Source: Earliella scabrosa (Eukaryota > Basidiomycota > Agaricomycetes > Polyporales > Polyporaceae). Taken from it: a DNA stretch of 64,000 nucleotides. The stretch's first letter is position 1, and each line of letters opens with the position of its first letter. The position numbers and the translations under genes are program-made. The DNA lies in assembly GCA_022605405.1 (NCBI GenBank), contig JABYQQ010000015.1:868001-932000 (forward strand), given 5' to 3'. Below, piece after piece: positions 1 to 10,890 of this stretch. The notes under the pieces are model-generated. The model saw only the letters and a program-made list of their open reading frames with translations, was not told the origin of the DNA and did no database searches.

Positions 1-1437
1 GGGTTCTGGCTACCCCTGTTTTGTCGTGCTCCATACAAGGACCGCGTTGAGGAGATGGTCACCTCCGCAGCCGGGGAACTGGCGTTTGGCAGGGTTCTCC
101 CTCACCTTGCCCCCACCCTGAAGTATCTAGAAGCGCAGGCCCCGGACTCCGGACGCGATTCTGAAGGAGATGTGCTCACCGAAGCGAACATCTTTGGCAA
201 TCAAACACCCCGTGCTCTCAAGGCATTGACGTTCTCGCTTGGAACAAGGGTCCTTCCGACCGACCTCTTCCCGCAGCTCGCTCATCTGCGTATCACCGGA
301 GGGAAGAGCATGTCGCTGGTCTGCAGTCGGCTGTTGCGACTGCTAAGCAACACGCCCCGTGTGGAGACGCTTTCGGTAATCCTCATTGCACTCACGGACG
401 ACGTCGCTGTGGACCATCGCCGAGTCAGCCTGGGCCATCTCCGAGGACTCGTGCTCGACCATCCTGGAGTGCGGGGAGCATCTGCGATGATGAAGCACCT
501 TTGCTTTCCATCCGACGCCATCGTGCAGCTGCTCGACCTCGAGATACCAAGCGACAGCGCCCAGTTCACGCTGTATCTTCCACCACAGACCGAGCTCTCC
601 TCCCTAGAGGTCGTCAGCGAGTGGTCCGAGGGCTATCACATCCGCGCGCGAGGGCCGCACGGAGGCGGGATCTGGCTGAGTGCATATTTCGACTGCACTC
701 GGAAACGGCTTCGGCCCTCTTTCGACATGCGGATCCGCGTCCTCACCTCCATCCTGCGCCAGCTCGGACCTGCCCTTAGTGGGGTGACGACGCTGCGCGT
801 CGCTGGCGCCTGGGAGTTCGACTACAAGCGGCGCAGGAGCGTGGCTCTGGAGGAGCTCGCGATGTTGCTGACGTTGTCCGATCTCCTGCCCGCGGTGTCC
901 ACTCTTGTCGTGGCGTGCTCGAACGAGGACTTCTCCCGCAGATTGCCCTCTGATGCATATCTGTACTACGGGCGGCAAGGGTTAGATGACGACGACGCAG
1001 ACCAGCCTGAGGTTGACGCGTGCACCACAGCCGCCTTGGTGGCAGCCCTATCCCCTCCCGCGCCGTATCCCTCTTCCACGCCTCACTCCCGCCGTATCCC
1101 GTTCCGGGACTTAGACACGCTTGCGATACAGGTCTCGTATCCTCACCTCGGTCACGCAGACCTTGCCGCAGCCATATCGCAACGAGTCGCGCTTAGCGGG
1201 CGCCCCATGCGCGCGTTCACGTTGAGTGTGGATGAGGGCGGTGGCGATCGGGAGGGAGAGCTGGGAGCAGCCCTGGCAGTGCTGTACGAAGGAGCGGCGG
1301 TCGAGAGAGCGGCGGTCACTGACAAAGTGGTGTGGGACCCGCACAACGACGGGTTCTGGCGTACGCGAAACCAGTTTTGGGCACTGCACTTGGGTGCATG
1401 CTCGAATATCAGGCCTGTGGGGCGTACTTGGCTTTGA
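1..1437 (+). CDS. F-box family leucine-rich protein, 5' end outside window
   Basis: The frame is open from the first base and ends in a stop at 1437, so the N-terminus lies outside the window; an internal ATG at 55 is not the real start. The protein aligns along its length with the F-box gene at 7230-9200: both share a 'LKYLE' segment, an 'LRITGG' motif, similar spacing of Leu-rich repeats, an 'RGP.GGG.WL' motif, and a C-terminal 'VWD..N..FW..RN..W.LH' block. By family resemblance it would be the substrate-binding part of an SCF ubiquitin-ligase receptor, with the F-box itself missing from view. Paralogy is seen in the sequence; the SCF role is inference. Confidence 0.75.
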   Translation, partial: GFWLPLFCRAPYKDRVEEMVTSAAGELAFGRVLPHLAPTLKYLEAQAPDSGRDSEGDVLTEANIFGNQTPRALKALTFSLGTRVLPTDLFPQLAHLRITGGKSMSLVCSRLLRLLSNTPRVETLSVILIALTDDVAVDHRRVSLGHLRGLVLDHPGVRGASAMMKHLCFPSDAIVQLLDLEIPSDSAQFTLYLPPQTELSSLEVVSEWSEGYHIRARGPHGGGIWLSAYFDCTRKRLRPSFDMRIRVLTSILRQLGPALSGVTTLRVAGAWEFDYKRRRSVALEELAMLLTLSDLLPAVSTLVVACSNEDFSRRLPSDAYLYYGRQGLDDDDADQPEVDACTTAALVAALSPPAPYPSSTPHSRRIPFRDLDTLAIQVSYPHLGHADLAAAISQRVALSGRPMRAFTLSVDEGGGDREGELGAALAVLYEGAAVERAAVTDKVVWDPHNDGFWRTRNQFWALHLGACSNIRPVGRTWL

Positions 1438-1539
1438 CGACGGATCCTGGTATCTACATGTCATCATTTATGTGCAGAGTGTCATCATGTACAGTGCAGA
1501 TCTAGCCGTACATAGAATGTCGTCTTGCAAAAGGTAGCA

Positions 1540-1925
1540 CTGGGACGTTCGTATGCACGAGTCATACTGGATACAATTGTAGCATGGTCGACCCTGAATG
1601 ACCGCTCACCGGCCGAATCCTCTGATTCGCCCACCGAAGACAGTTATCAGGACCCGTACACCAGTGGTCAGGGTGAGCGCAGTTTCAAAATCTTGGACGT
1701 ACGCAGCTTTGACCTCGTTGCTCTCAGGACGGTCGGGACGCGGAGTCGAGCCTATGGAGTCATCCTATATCTTGCGTCCATCCTGTGACGACTATATGCG
1801 GGCATGTCCGGCGTAAGTTGTAAGCAATGAACCGGTCGCAGTTGTCTCACGCAGTTCCTATCACAGGTGCATCCTGACAAGAGGTGATACCGCCGTCGTT
1901 GTGTCGCGTAATCTCGTACGTCGGT
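1540..1925 (+). pseudogene. Relic of the 3' (RING) half of a C2H2-RING gene
   Basis: Plus-strand sequence here resembles the minus-strand 3' half of the gene at 4950-6514. Matching pieces include the 'tgacgactatatgcgg' stretch around 1786, the following splice-donor region, and the block just before the RING ('ctcaggacggtc'). The reading frame is broken and the RING cysteines are mostly gone, so this is a decayed copy. It points the opposite way from the zinc-finger half of the same copy at 1965-2990. Confidence 0.5.
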
Positions 1926-1964
1926 TCTGTAGGGACGATTCGTCCATCCGGGATCTGTCGCTTA

Positions 1965-2990
1965 TACATTGCTGTCTGAAACAGGATCGGTGCTGATGTC
2001 AACTGAACAGCTCTGCCTATGCTGCGTCAACGGATATCCGGCCATCAGTCACGACCGTGCAAGCCCACCACGTACCACAGCGCACGCTTCACGGATCCTT
2101 GACGGACGCCTAGTCTTTGGATTGCGACAGAGGCGCCCATGCACGGACGTACTCACGCTCGATATGGCATGCTGCCAGAGAAACTCGTGTATGAGCGAGA
2201 CTGTCAGCAAGTAGACATAACCGAGACGACCCACACTCGCAAGGTTCAAGCTGTCAGCGAGTCGAGATGAACATCGAACATGCGTCCCGGGGTGCGCACT
2301 GGCTACAACTGGTTGGACGGATGATAGCGAATGTCCCTGGTTTACGATGCTCGAGGGTCGCTTCTGCGTGCCTTCCTTGGTGGTGATGCTGAGAGTCGAG
2401 AAGCGACAGTAAGATGTCAGCTAGAGGGGAACTAAGATTACAAGTTGGACATACTGTGACGGCAAGCTATCTTGCGTTAAGATGGCACTCCGGAGACACG
2501 CGGAGAGGTCGACCAATAAGCGTAGGGACGTGTTCACGACCTTCGAGCTGTCTGGTCTCCACCTTGTGAGCTCTGGCTGCCGTGGCTGCACTAGGTCTCG
2601 GAAGCGTGTCTAGCGGCCGCCGTCTTTTCTCCACTTGGTCCTTCCTCTGGCATATAGAGGGAGTTGTCGGACGAAATGACTTACAGCGTCTCGTGCACAA
2701 GTATAGCTTGCGGAATATGGATATGTACCATCAGGTAGAGGAGCAGTGCGCCCGAGGAGAGTTACTCTCAGGTCGTTAGTCTTGCATGCGCTCTACTCCA
2801 TCCGACTGATAGAGGATACGCGCGCAGAAAGTACGTGTAGGAACGACTTTCAGGATGTGGAACGAGGCATGAGGAGGCGTATCGCGAACTGAACGGAATA
2901 CGTACGTACATTTCCCTGGCACTCTACAACTCCGAGTCAGCAACGAGCTCTCCCTTCTCCAGGCGCCTGGCGTCTGCCTCCACTGGCCAC
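1965..2990 (-). pseudogene. Relic of the 5' (zinc-finger) half of a C2H2-RING gene and its upstream flank
   Basis: The segment resembles 5690-6840 in the same orientation. On the minus strand, fragments such as 'KDQVEK', 'ARAHK' and 'GRPLRVSPEC' match the finger region of the gene at 4950-6514 ('KNQVDN', 'AQAHK', 'GRPLHVCSEC'). Several zinc-binding residues are lost and frames are interrupted. The similarity continues upstream of the start codon (2700-2990 against 6520-6840), so a whole genomic segment was copied, not just a transcript. Confidence 0.5.
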
Positions 2991-3244
2991 GGTATGCGAT
3001 GAGGTCGAGTGTGTTGAGTGGTGTTCACTCCAGCTCAGCGGATGACACCTGAGAGCGAGGGCAAGTACGCAAGAATGAGAGTGCGAGACATACTTAGCAA
3101 GGCCGCAGGCCGCAGCCGCCAGCCTCCTTCAGTTCGAGCGCTCGTCAGAATTCTTCGGGCCGGACCGGGACCGTGGGCCTGCATAGGCTCAGCAAAGGCT
3201 CAGAGAGGACTTGCGCCTCCGCACGTCGACAGCTGCGGTTCACA

Positions 3245-3817
3245 ATGCCAGGGCGAAAGCGCAGGCGCAGTCAAGAACAGGCTCAAGCCGAACCCGGTAA
3301 GCGATCACTGACATTGTGCAGGTGCTGACTGAATGAGCAAGTCTGTAGGACCCGGTCAATCATCTTTTGCCAAGCCGACAGTCCCCCGGGCCCCTCGTGC
3401 AAAAGCTATGCAAGGTTCGTTTCGGTCGCTGAGAGGAACCACTACCTGCGCGAAAGTAACGCATGCCCCTCCGTAGACAGCGCCAGTACGACAAAGCGAG
3501 TGCGACTGTGCCTCGGCAACAGCCCCACGTCTACAACGCACCAATCAGACCTGCCACCGCAAAGTGTCATCGACGGAGCGGGCGAGCCGTCAAAGCAACG
3601 GGCGAACTACTTTCAAGTTGGGGAGCTCATTCCTCTGTCAGCAGATTCATCTGAGGCACAGTGTAGGTGAAACCACCCACACGTTTTGAGTCACGTACAG
3701 GATGGAATCGTCCACCGTGGGAGGACGTTACAGTGCTCGACAATCTTCCAAACCTTTCGGGAAGATTGGGCTATCGCTCCTTCTTCATGTTCCTATTCCG
3801 GACAATATGGACTCATA
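3245..3817 (+). CDS. Possible small multi-exon gene, unknown function
   Basis: I do not recognise this gene. ATG 3245 opens a basic, NLS-like N-terminus ('MPGRKRRRSQEQ'). A GT-AG intron 3297-3348 joins in phase to an exon 3349-3414 rich in Pro, Ala and Lys. Further downstream an open stretch containing 'YFQVGELIPL' runs to about 3660, and a donor there would join to a short exon ending in a TAG at 3815-3817. The middle exon boundaries are uncertain. It could also be 5' untranslated sequence of the repeat-protein gene at 3866. Confidence 0.25.
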
Positions 3818-3865
3818 GGATGTTTTGATACAGGGAACCGCAATCATCGCGCGCAGGACAAAAGC

Positions 3866-4873
3866 ATGCCACCAATGAACATAACCGCAGGCGAAGTGGA
3901 GCGCGCCGCTGAAACTGGACCCGCATGCCGACCTGACGACAGCCTGAGCATGTCTATACAGGTGCCATCCTTGCCGGTAGCGCGGGTGCATAGATGGTTC
4001 AGCGACAGCGACTCCTCTCCGCCGCGCCCAGTGGGAGAGACACCGGATTTTAGCGACGACGAGCCGCCGCTCCCAGTGGGGGAGGTGTCGGGATTCAGCC
4101 GCGATGACTCCTCGCCGCCGCGTCCAGTGGGAGAGAGAGGGGGCTCCAGCGACACCAGCGACTCGGGGCCGTCGCTTCCAGTAGGCGAAGCTTGTAGCGA
4201 CGACGACTCCTCTTCGCTGGGTCCAGTGGGAGAGACACCGGACTCCTCTCCGCTAGGTCCAGTGGGAGAGACACCGGACTTCAGCGACGCTGGCGAGGAC
4301 GAGCCGTCACTGCCAGTGGGTGAGGTGTCGGGGTTAATCCGTGACTCCTCCTCTCCGCTGGGTCCAGTGGGCGAGAGGGGGGATTCCAGCGAGACCAGCG
4401 ACTCGGGGCTGTCGCTTCCAGTGGGTGAAGCTTGCAGCGACGACGACTCCGCTCCGCCGCGTCCAGTGGCAGAGACATCGGGATTTGGCGACGCCAGCGA
4501 GGACGAGCCGCCGCCTCCAGCGCATGGGGGATTTGCCAGCGATACCAACGACGAAGAACGACCGGCAGCACCAGCGACGCCGTCTTTCATGCCTCTGGGA
4601 AGGTGCCCTCTATCTCCGGCGAATGCCAGCCCTCCGCCTCTCACACCTTCGGGCTGCGTGGTCTGCATGGAAGCAGAGTTGAATGCCGTGAAGGATCGAT
4701 TGGCGCGGGTGGAGGCGGAGATGCTGGAGTTGAAGGGAGCACTCTCGGTGCTGAGCGGGTCTATAGACTTGTCTCGCTTAGCATCAGCGCTCCAGATGCT
4801 GAGATCGGATGCTTGCAATGCGAGGACGTCAGATGTGGGAGGCACGGGAAGCACAGTGGAACGAGGAGCATAA
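3866..4873 (+). CDS. Ser/Asp/Pro-rich 'PVGE' repeat protein with C-terminal coiled coil
   Basis: The first in-frame ATG is 3866 and gives about 335 residues. Residues about 45-210 are an acidic, disordered repeat region with nine 'PVGE' units and one degenerate 'PVAE', separated by Ser/Asp-rich spacers. The spacers cycle through four types (TPDF, VSGF, RGG, ACS) and that four-unit block is present twice. Residues about 270-320 form heptads typical of a coiled coil ('ELNAVKDRLARVEAEMLEL'), supporting plus-strand coding, since the opposite strand is also open over nearly the same region. No enzyme domain or signal peptide is visible. It ends 76 bp from the stop of the convergent gene at 4950. 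Function unknown; a scaffold or adaptor is a guess. Confidence 0.65.
   Translation: MPPMNITAGEVERAAETGPACRPDDSLSMSIQVPSLPVARVHRWFSDSDSSPPRPVGETPDFSDDEPPLPVGEVSGFSRDDSSPPRPVGERGGSSDTSDSGPSLPVGEACSDDDSSSLGPVGETPDSSPLGPVGETPDFSDAGEDEPSLPVGEVSGLIRDSSSPLGPVGERGDSSETSDSGLSLPVGEACSDDDSAPPRPVAETSGFGDASEDEPPPPAHGGFASDTNDEERPAAPATPSFMPLGRCPLSPANASPPPLTPSGCVVCMEAELNAVKDRLARVEAEMLELKGALSVLSGSIDLSRLASALQMLRSDACNARTSDVGGTGSTVERGA
4001..4490 (+). repeat. Intragenic tandem repeat coding for PVGE units
   Basis: Imperfect units of roughly 40-60 bp, each containing 'ccagtgggagag' or a close variant, alternate with Ser/Asp codons. The block 4001-4200 is repeated with changes at about 4250-4440, so two levels of duplication are visible. 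Confidence 0.75.
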
Positions 4874-4949
4874 ACGACAAGGGGTCATGTAAATGTACTT
4901 TTGCTTGCTACTTGCGGATAATGTGTGCGCTTGTTCTGAGTCACTGTAT

Positions 4950-6514
4950 TCATGATAGATGTAGTCGTACAAAAAACATCTTCTTGCAAACAGGACACGA
5001 GAGATGCTCCCGGAGCTCTTTCAAAATGCATCTAAAGTAGGACTCAGTGAGACGTCTGCGACCGCGTTCATCGCGCCTGACTGCGACTTACGCTTGACAG
5101 AACAGGTGACCGCATATAGTCGTCACCGGGTCGATACATGGAGATCGCATGCAGGACCTACAGTGCCACAGGTGCGAGCTTGCGTTCGGCGTCGGACCGT
5201 CCTGAGCGCAGCACGGTCAGCTTTATCGGGTTTCGGGAGGTACTGGTAATAGCCGCGCTCACCTTCAGGGATGGGGCGGAGCGCAACGGGGAAGCAATTG
5301 GAGGCGGTACGTCCCTTGAGTAGCTTACGTTTTGAGCCGATGAAACGCTCCGAGGTTGCTCGCTCGGAGTCCGGCCGTGATGCGTGCGATCGGGTCCTGA
5401 CAGCGGCGGTGTTGCCGATGCGACCTCAGTCCGACTGTACTCTGTGGGCGCGTCAGAACAGTCGACAGACGAGCGGTCATCGGGCCTAGTCATTGGTACG
5501 TTCCAATGCTTCTAAGTTGTGGGTAAGCACTCGAGCATATAAGTAGACATATATGCGTCACCTACTATCATCGTTGCGTCGGATGATCTTGGGACTTGGT
5601 CTTCAAGTTGTAGGGTCGACGACGGGCTCCGCGCGCCCATGGAAAGTCCTTGAACGTACTCATCGGGCTCCGGCACTGCGTTAGAGGTGCTGTCGATGAA
5701 ACAACTCTCCCTGTGCTACGAGTGCGTCATGCTAGGATCAGGTCCACCGCTCGCGGCCAAGAACCACCACGTACCGCTGCCCATGCTTCCACACTCTCAA
5801 ATCCAAGTCTGCACGATCGGCACTTCGGGTGCAACGCGGACTCCCAGTAATGATCTTCCTCAGCTTGAGAATATGGGACGCATATCTTGCACGAGCTGCA
5901 TACTGACGCACTCGCGCTCGAGACGTGCTACAAACGGAGGTTTGGTGTGAGCGAGTTAATCATCAGAGGGTTTCGCACTGAAAACGACTCACGCTCGCGA
6001 GTTCAGAGCTGTCGGCGAATTGGGATAGACATATCGGACACGCGTGCACGCTGGCAGGTATAGGTTGGAGGGACGGTGGTGGCTCATATGTCCGTTCTGT
6101 GGCTGTTACTTGCTCGACCGTCGCATCTATAGGCCTTCCATCGTTATGAAGCAGGCGACGGTGCTGAGAGTCAATATACAATGATACAATGTTAGCCAAC
6201 GGTGAGGTGAGATCGTGATCAAGACGCACCACAGCAAGCTGTTCGACGGCGATGAAAGAGGATCGGCACTCCGAACATACATGAAGCGGTCGACCGGTGG
6301 AGGCAGGGACATCTTGAGGACCTCTGAGATGTCCCGTCACGGCCTTATGAGCTTGAGCTGCCGCACGGCCGGGGAAGGTCTGCACAGGCAGACATTGCAC
6401 GCAAACATAGGTGAATCTCCCGGGAGTGTGTCTAGCCGCCGCTGTGTGGTTGTCCACTTGGTTTTTACTCTTGAATATGTAGAAACAATCGTCACAGCGA
6501 GTGAGATACGGCAT
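4950..6514 (-). CDS. C2H2 zinc-finger/RING protein, copy A
   Basis: Start ATG at 6514, stop at 4950-4952. The order is: finger 1 (C-x2-C, 'RCDDC', then H...H), finger 2 ('YVCVQC' with 'HKAVTGH'), then split fingers beginning 'HVCSEC' and 'HACPIC', in which an intron falls right after the 'ELA'-type motif and the next exon supplies the His pair ('HRRLLH'). The first intron is about 6164-6232. A Ser/Pro/Thr-rich middle follows, then a complete C3HC4 RING: 'WHCRSC', 'TTICGHLFC', an intron, and 'SCPVCKK'. RING proteins usually act as E3 ubiquitin ligases and the fingers could bind nucleic acid or protein; both roles are inference. Exon joins in the middle are approximate. Confidence 0.7.
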
Positions 6515-7229
6515 TCTCAGATGCGCGAGTGTAGCTTGCGGGATGCTACCGGACAGGAGGAGCAGTGGTACCGATCGAGGACACCTACTCTTCTGTCGGT
6601 CGGTCTACCGCAACACGCGCTCTGTTCGGCCCGACTGACCGAGCTTCGGGATCCCATCGTGAGGACGAGGTATACGCGCAACATATATATGTGTAGCGGC
6701 GGCGCACAGGATGTGGAACAAAGCTTGGAAGACGCCTGTTGCAAATGGGCGGGCGGATGGAATGGATTCATAACGGAGGACGTACATGAGCCATTCCTAG
6801 TATGCCCTCGATCTACAACTCAGTCAAGCCTCGCACGTCTTCAGCTATACACGAGAATCTTCCGGTGTTAAAGACCCGTTGTGCGACTATGGTACCTTGT
6901 TGCTTTGCTTGCGTACCCTTGACAACATTCTGTCTTCACTGGCGCCAGCCTTCAAGTTCCTCGTTGGGATAGCAGGGATCAAGCGTGCATCTCTCACTAT
7001 AGCCGTCAGAGGTGCGGCTGGGGCTCGGAAGCGTCTAGACGTTGAAGCATCAGCAGGAGACTTTCAGGAGACGAGATGGCGGTTGGCAAACGGTTGGTTC
7101 CAGAACAAGCGCCGGCTATGCAGCTTGACTTGGTACGTCACGCACATGGTGTTGCTTCTACTCTACATTTCACTTCACTATCCGGGTCGTATGTGGAAGC
7201 TCCAGCAATATCACGCGTAGTTCAGTCAA
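6515..7229. other. Intergenic region between divergent genes
   Basis: This lies between the starts of the minus-strand zinc-finger gene and the plus-strand F-box gene, so it should hold both promoters. Positions 6520-6840 resemble 2700-2990. An in-frame ATG at 7076 could extend the F-box protein upstream. I see no RNA gene or clear TATA box. Confidence 0.4.
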
Positions 7230-9200
7230 TGTCTACAGCGCAAAGCAGGAGTTCGCAGGAACCACAATCTGAGCCTGTGTATATACTGGATGGTGCATCT
7301 CCACATGCTGCGCGATCCATCGACGCGTTCAAGTCCTTCCAATCAATCGTCCGCTGGGATATGCTCAATCTCAGGTGAGAGTTCATCGATATCATCGGAG
7401 TCCATGGCTAACTAGCCACGTACAGTCTCTACGACGTAAGTCTTGCCACACCTAGAAGAGCCGTTGTAGCGACGTGTCCCATCCACGCACAGAGCTGACC
7501 TATACTGTCAGCTTCATGCGCTAGGATCTGCCATCGCTGAGGTAGCGAATACCCTAAAACGCGAGTGCAATGCACGTGCTGCGATTCACAAGCTGCCGCC
7601 TGAGATCCTTGCGCACATCCTCCACTACGTCCGTGCACCTGAATCTCGAGTCATCCAGGACATCAGGAAGGTCTACGACCTCACGCCGCCGCCCGACTTC
7701 AAATCTCTCGTTCGGGCAACGCATGTGTGTCGTCAATGGCGATCAGTAGCTACTAACTGCCCCTCCCTGTGGAGCGTTCTTCCAGATCTAGAGACCTCCT
7801 ATCCCATCATGGACGCCTTCTTCGGCCGATCTGGGACATTGCCACTCGAGGTCCACATCAGCACCACCGGTGCATATTCAGGTTATCCGACACAGGACAG
7901 GAACCGTATTGTGGCGCTGGTTTCGTCGGCCCCGGACTGCAGCTGCAGCCTGCTTCCTACCGTCGCACATTCCCTCAAATACCTGGAGGTCCGCTCGGCT
8001 TCCCCATATCACCGGCGTCGTGACGATTGGCCGATCATAACGTTCTCGCCAGAGACACCACGTCTGCACGCACTCTCACTCAACCTCCGTACAGGAGCCT
8101 CCGTGGACGACTTCTTCCCTGACCTTGCACACCTCCGCATCACAGGGGGCAACCATAAATCCCTTCGCGTCCATGCGCTCCTGAAGCTATTGGCGAACAC
8201 TCCGCGCTTGGAGACCCTGTACATACTCCACACCGAATTGGAGCACAACGACGACAGTGATGCGCTCCCTACAGTCCCTCTGAACCATCTACGCACCCTC
8301 TGCGTCGACTCTCCCGGTTATTCAGGCGCGTCAGCGCTCATGAAGTACCTCACGTTCCCCTCCACGACCAGCATACAGCTCCATCGGCTCGACGTCACGA
8401 ATCACACCAGCCTCGGCACAGTCCTGCACCTCCCCCCGCTCGCAGAGCTCACCGTGCTCGAGGTTGCAGAGGAGCCCTGCAAGCTGCACATACGCGTGCG
8501 GGGCCCGCGCGGTGGGGGGCTCTGGCTGCACGTCGTCGCCCGCTACGCTAAATGGCCACGCAAGATCCTCGGGTCGGTGCTCGACAAGCTGTTCGGCGCG
8601 CTCGCGGGCGTGACAGAGGTGCGCGTCGCGGGGACCAGCGCGCAGTTCCGGCTGGGGCTGCTCGATGCGGTCGTGCAGGAGGTGACGGCGCGTCTGCCTG
8701 ACGTGCTCACGCTCGTCGTTGCGTGCGACTCGGTGCAAGACACAATGGAGGCCCTCGCGAGGTCGCTGTCTCCCGGAACGCCGTTGGTGGAGACTCCGGG
8801 CCGCGCGGACACAAGCGTTGGCGTGCCGTCGGAAGTCCAAGTCTCTGCTCTCCCGTTCCCTGCGCTCGACACTCTCCGTACCCAGGCGTCACATTCAGAT
8901 CCTACGTCTATGTTGCACGACGAAGACCTGAACAGGATGCTGTCATTCCGCGCTAGTCGGAGGCGTCCCATTCGTGCGGTCACCTTGAGCGGAGGAAGGC
9001 AGGCGTCGAAGGTCCGCGAGGATGCGCGTCCGGCGTTTCCAGTCGAGGAGGTGGAGATGGTCGAGGAGATGGTATGGGACATGTGGAACGACCCGTTCTG
9101 GAAGGTGCGGAACGAGTACTGGCCGTTGCATCCGGACGAGAGCGATTCTGTCGGAATGTCTGAGTTCTGGGGGCTGCCTCGTGTGGGGTTCGCCGATTAG
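7230..9200 (+). CDS. F-box/leucine-rich protein
   Basis: Exon 1 runs from ATG 7230 (or 7076) to 7374, followed by a 10-nt microexon at 7426-7435 and a long exon 7512-9200; all joins are GT-AG and in phase. A helical segment precedes the F-box ('IHKLPPEILAHILHYV', then 'LVRATHVCRQWRSVATNCP' and 'LWS'), which would bind Skp1 and place the protein in an SCF ubiquitin ligase. The rest is Leu-rich and repeats irregularly, as in basidiomycete F-box receptors, and is the presumed substrate-binding part. It is the intact paralogue of the truncated gene at 1-1437. The F-box is visible in the sequence; the substrate is unknown. Confidence 0.8.
7426..7435 (+). other. 10-nt microexon of the F-box gene
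   Basis: The stretch tctctacgac is flanked by 'acag' and 'gtaagt'. With the exon ending at 7374 ('...ctcag') and the exon starting at 7512 it keeps frame and supplies residues S-L-Y-D. Skipping it would break the frame. Confidence 0.6.
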
Positions 9201-9531
9201 GTTAGACTTGGTCCTGTAGGCCCATGTTATGTTATGAAAATGCTCGAGGAACGCACGCGGCGCGTGTTCCGTGTGGAGAGGTTGCTGCTCAGTGTCGGGG
9301 CTCAAGGCCGAGGAGAGCGTGTTCCCGTCTGGAGACTACTCAGACTTGAGGACGTGAGGATGTGGCGGTGAAGATTGACCATCCAGAACGGACGTGGCAT
9401 GGACCTTCGCCGCCGTTCCCGGACAATAGTGGGGTCACCCGTTGGTTGAGTCATGGAGTCATCAGTCGCTATGTCCGTAAGGTTACTTCGTGTTGCGCGT
9501 GCTACTATGGATTGACCATTCACGAGACGTG
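9201..9531. other. Intergenic region between convergent genes
   Basis: This holds the 3' flanks of the F-box gene and of C2H2-RING copy B. I see no other gene. Confidence 0.4.
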
Positions 9532-10668
9532 TTAGAGGCCCGCATCGACTTGCAGTCGCACGAGAAATGTCTGCTTGCAGAACGGACAACACAACTCCGT
9601 CCTGAGCCCGTCTACCAGACATCTAACACCGATAAAGGGTCAAATAGGTCCATACAGTGATCCTGGAACACATACCGGTGACAGAATATATGCCCGCACA
9701 TTGTGGAAATGGGGTCCTCACAGGGTTCTCGAAGACAAGCTCGACAGTGCCAAGAGAGGGTCTTTGGCGACTGCGAACTTGGAGCCCTCCCTACCGACCT
9801 AGCGACGGTTGAATGTGCATACGACGCAGGTGCAGGCGGAGGAGTAGCTGTCCCGCTGAACCCGGACACTGCAGGCATCCGTGGCAGTGGCGATGATGAC
9901 GAGATGGTATCCGGTATATGACGAGCGACGCTCGAGGTCGAGGGTGTTGAGTGACGCTCTTCTACGTACTAAAAATATCGGGCATGAGTATCAAGTCATA
10001 AAATGGAGAGAACATCGATGCCTGACCTCGGGCAACGATACTGACGAGGCACTGTGATCAAGTCCGCCGGCTGGCCGGCACATGGGGGAGATCTCGTAAT
10101 GCCGCTGCAAAGTAGTGGGATGGGGCAAACATATCTTACAGGACAGACAGGACGTAGTGCTCAATACGTGCTTAAAACGAGGCCGTCTCAGTTCCACTTG
10201 ATGAATGAGAGGGTCAATCGGAACACACCTTTGCAAGCCCAGCCCCGTCCGAGTGCTGCGTGAGACATACAGGGCAAAGTATCGCACCGGAGATGCACTC
10301 TAAGTGGATATCTCCCATGGTAACGGGCTTGTCACATCGAGGGCATGTTCTCGTCTTCATAGACTTGGACTGCATACCCTTAACATCCTGGCGGTTAGCA
10401 TGCATGACAGCGTGAACTCAAACGAAAGACGTCGACGTACCGATCTCATGGTCGAGTTGGCCTCGGGCTCCAGTCCTCGTTGACGATCTCCAGTGTGTGC
10501 ATCCACTATGTGTAGATGACAATCCTCCTCGGTGATGAACGTCTCCGAGCATGTAGGACAAACAGATACAAAACCCGCACTATGACCGCTGAACCGGACA
10601 TGCTCGGCGAAGAACAAATCCCTGCTGAGAAAAATGCCCTTGCATTGCAGACATTGGGCGGGGGCCAT
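9532..10668 (-). CDS. C2H2 zinc-finger/RING protein, copy B
   Basis: ATG 10668 opens finger 1 ('QCLQCKG', H...H) and finger 2 ('VCPTCSETF', H...H). Exon 1 ends at 10441 and exon 2 (10387-10229) carries 'CPRC' and 'CPVC' pairs and stops after 'GLAK', where the family intron falls; the next exon has 'CLSCKICLP' and H...H. The RING is complete: 'WHCRACLREPC', 'STMCGHIFCHR', an intron whose acceptor 'gtgttag' restores frame, then 'LRTELCCPFCKQ', with the stop at 9532-9534. It is tail-to-tail with the F-box gene and head-to-tail with copies C, D and E. E3 ligase activity is inferred from the RING. The exons between 9880 and 9990 are approximate. Confidence 0.68.
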
Positions 10669-10890
10669 TTGTCATGCGGGTTGAATATCTGGGATTGTGG
10701 TGATGGGTCAAGGGAGGAAGAGAGTGTTGCGACGCGAAACCCTCAAGTAGCTTACCGCAGCATGGACGGTAGCAGACAGCCGTGACAGCGTGAGACTGTG
10801 AGACACATTCTGCAACATGGCGAGAATCGTCCGAAGTGTTAACACGCTAATAGACAGGAATTCGGATCATGGATCCACCCTCGTAACTCG

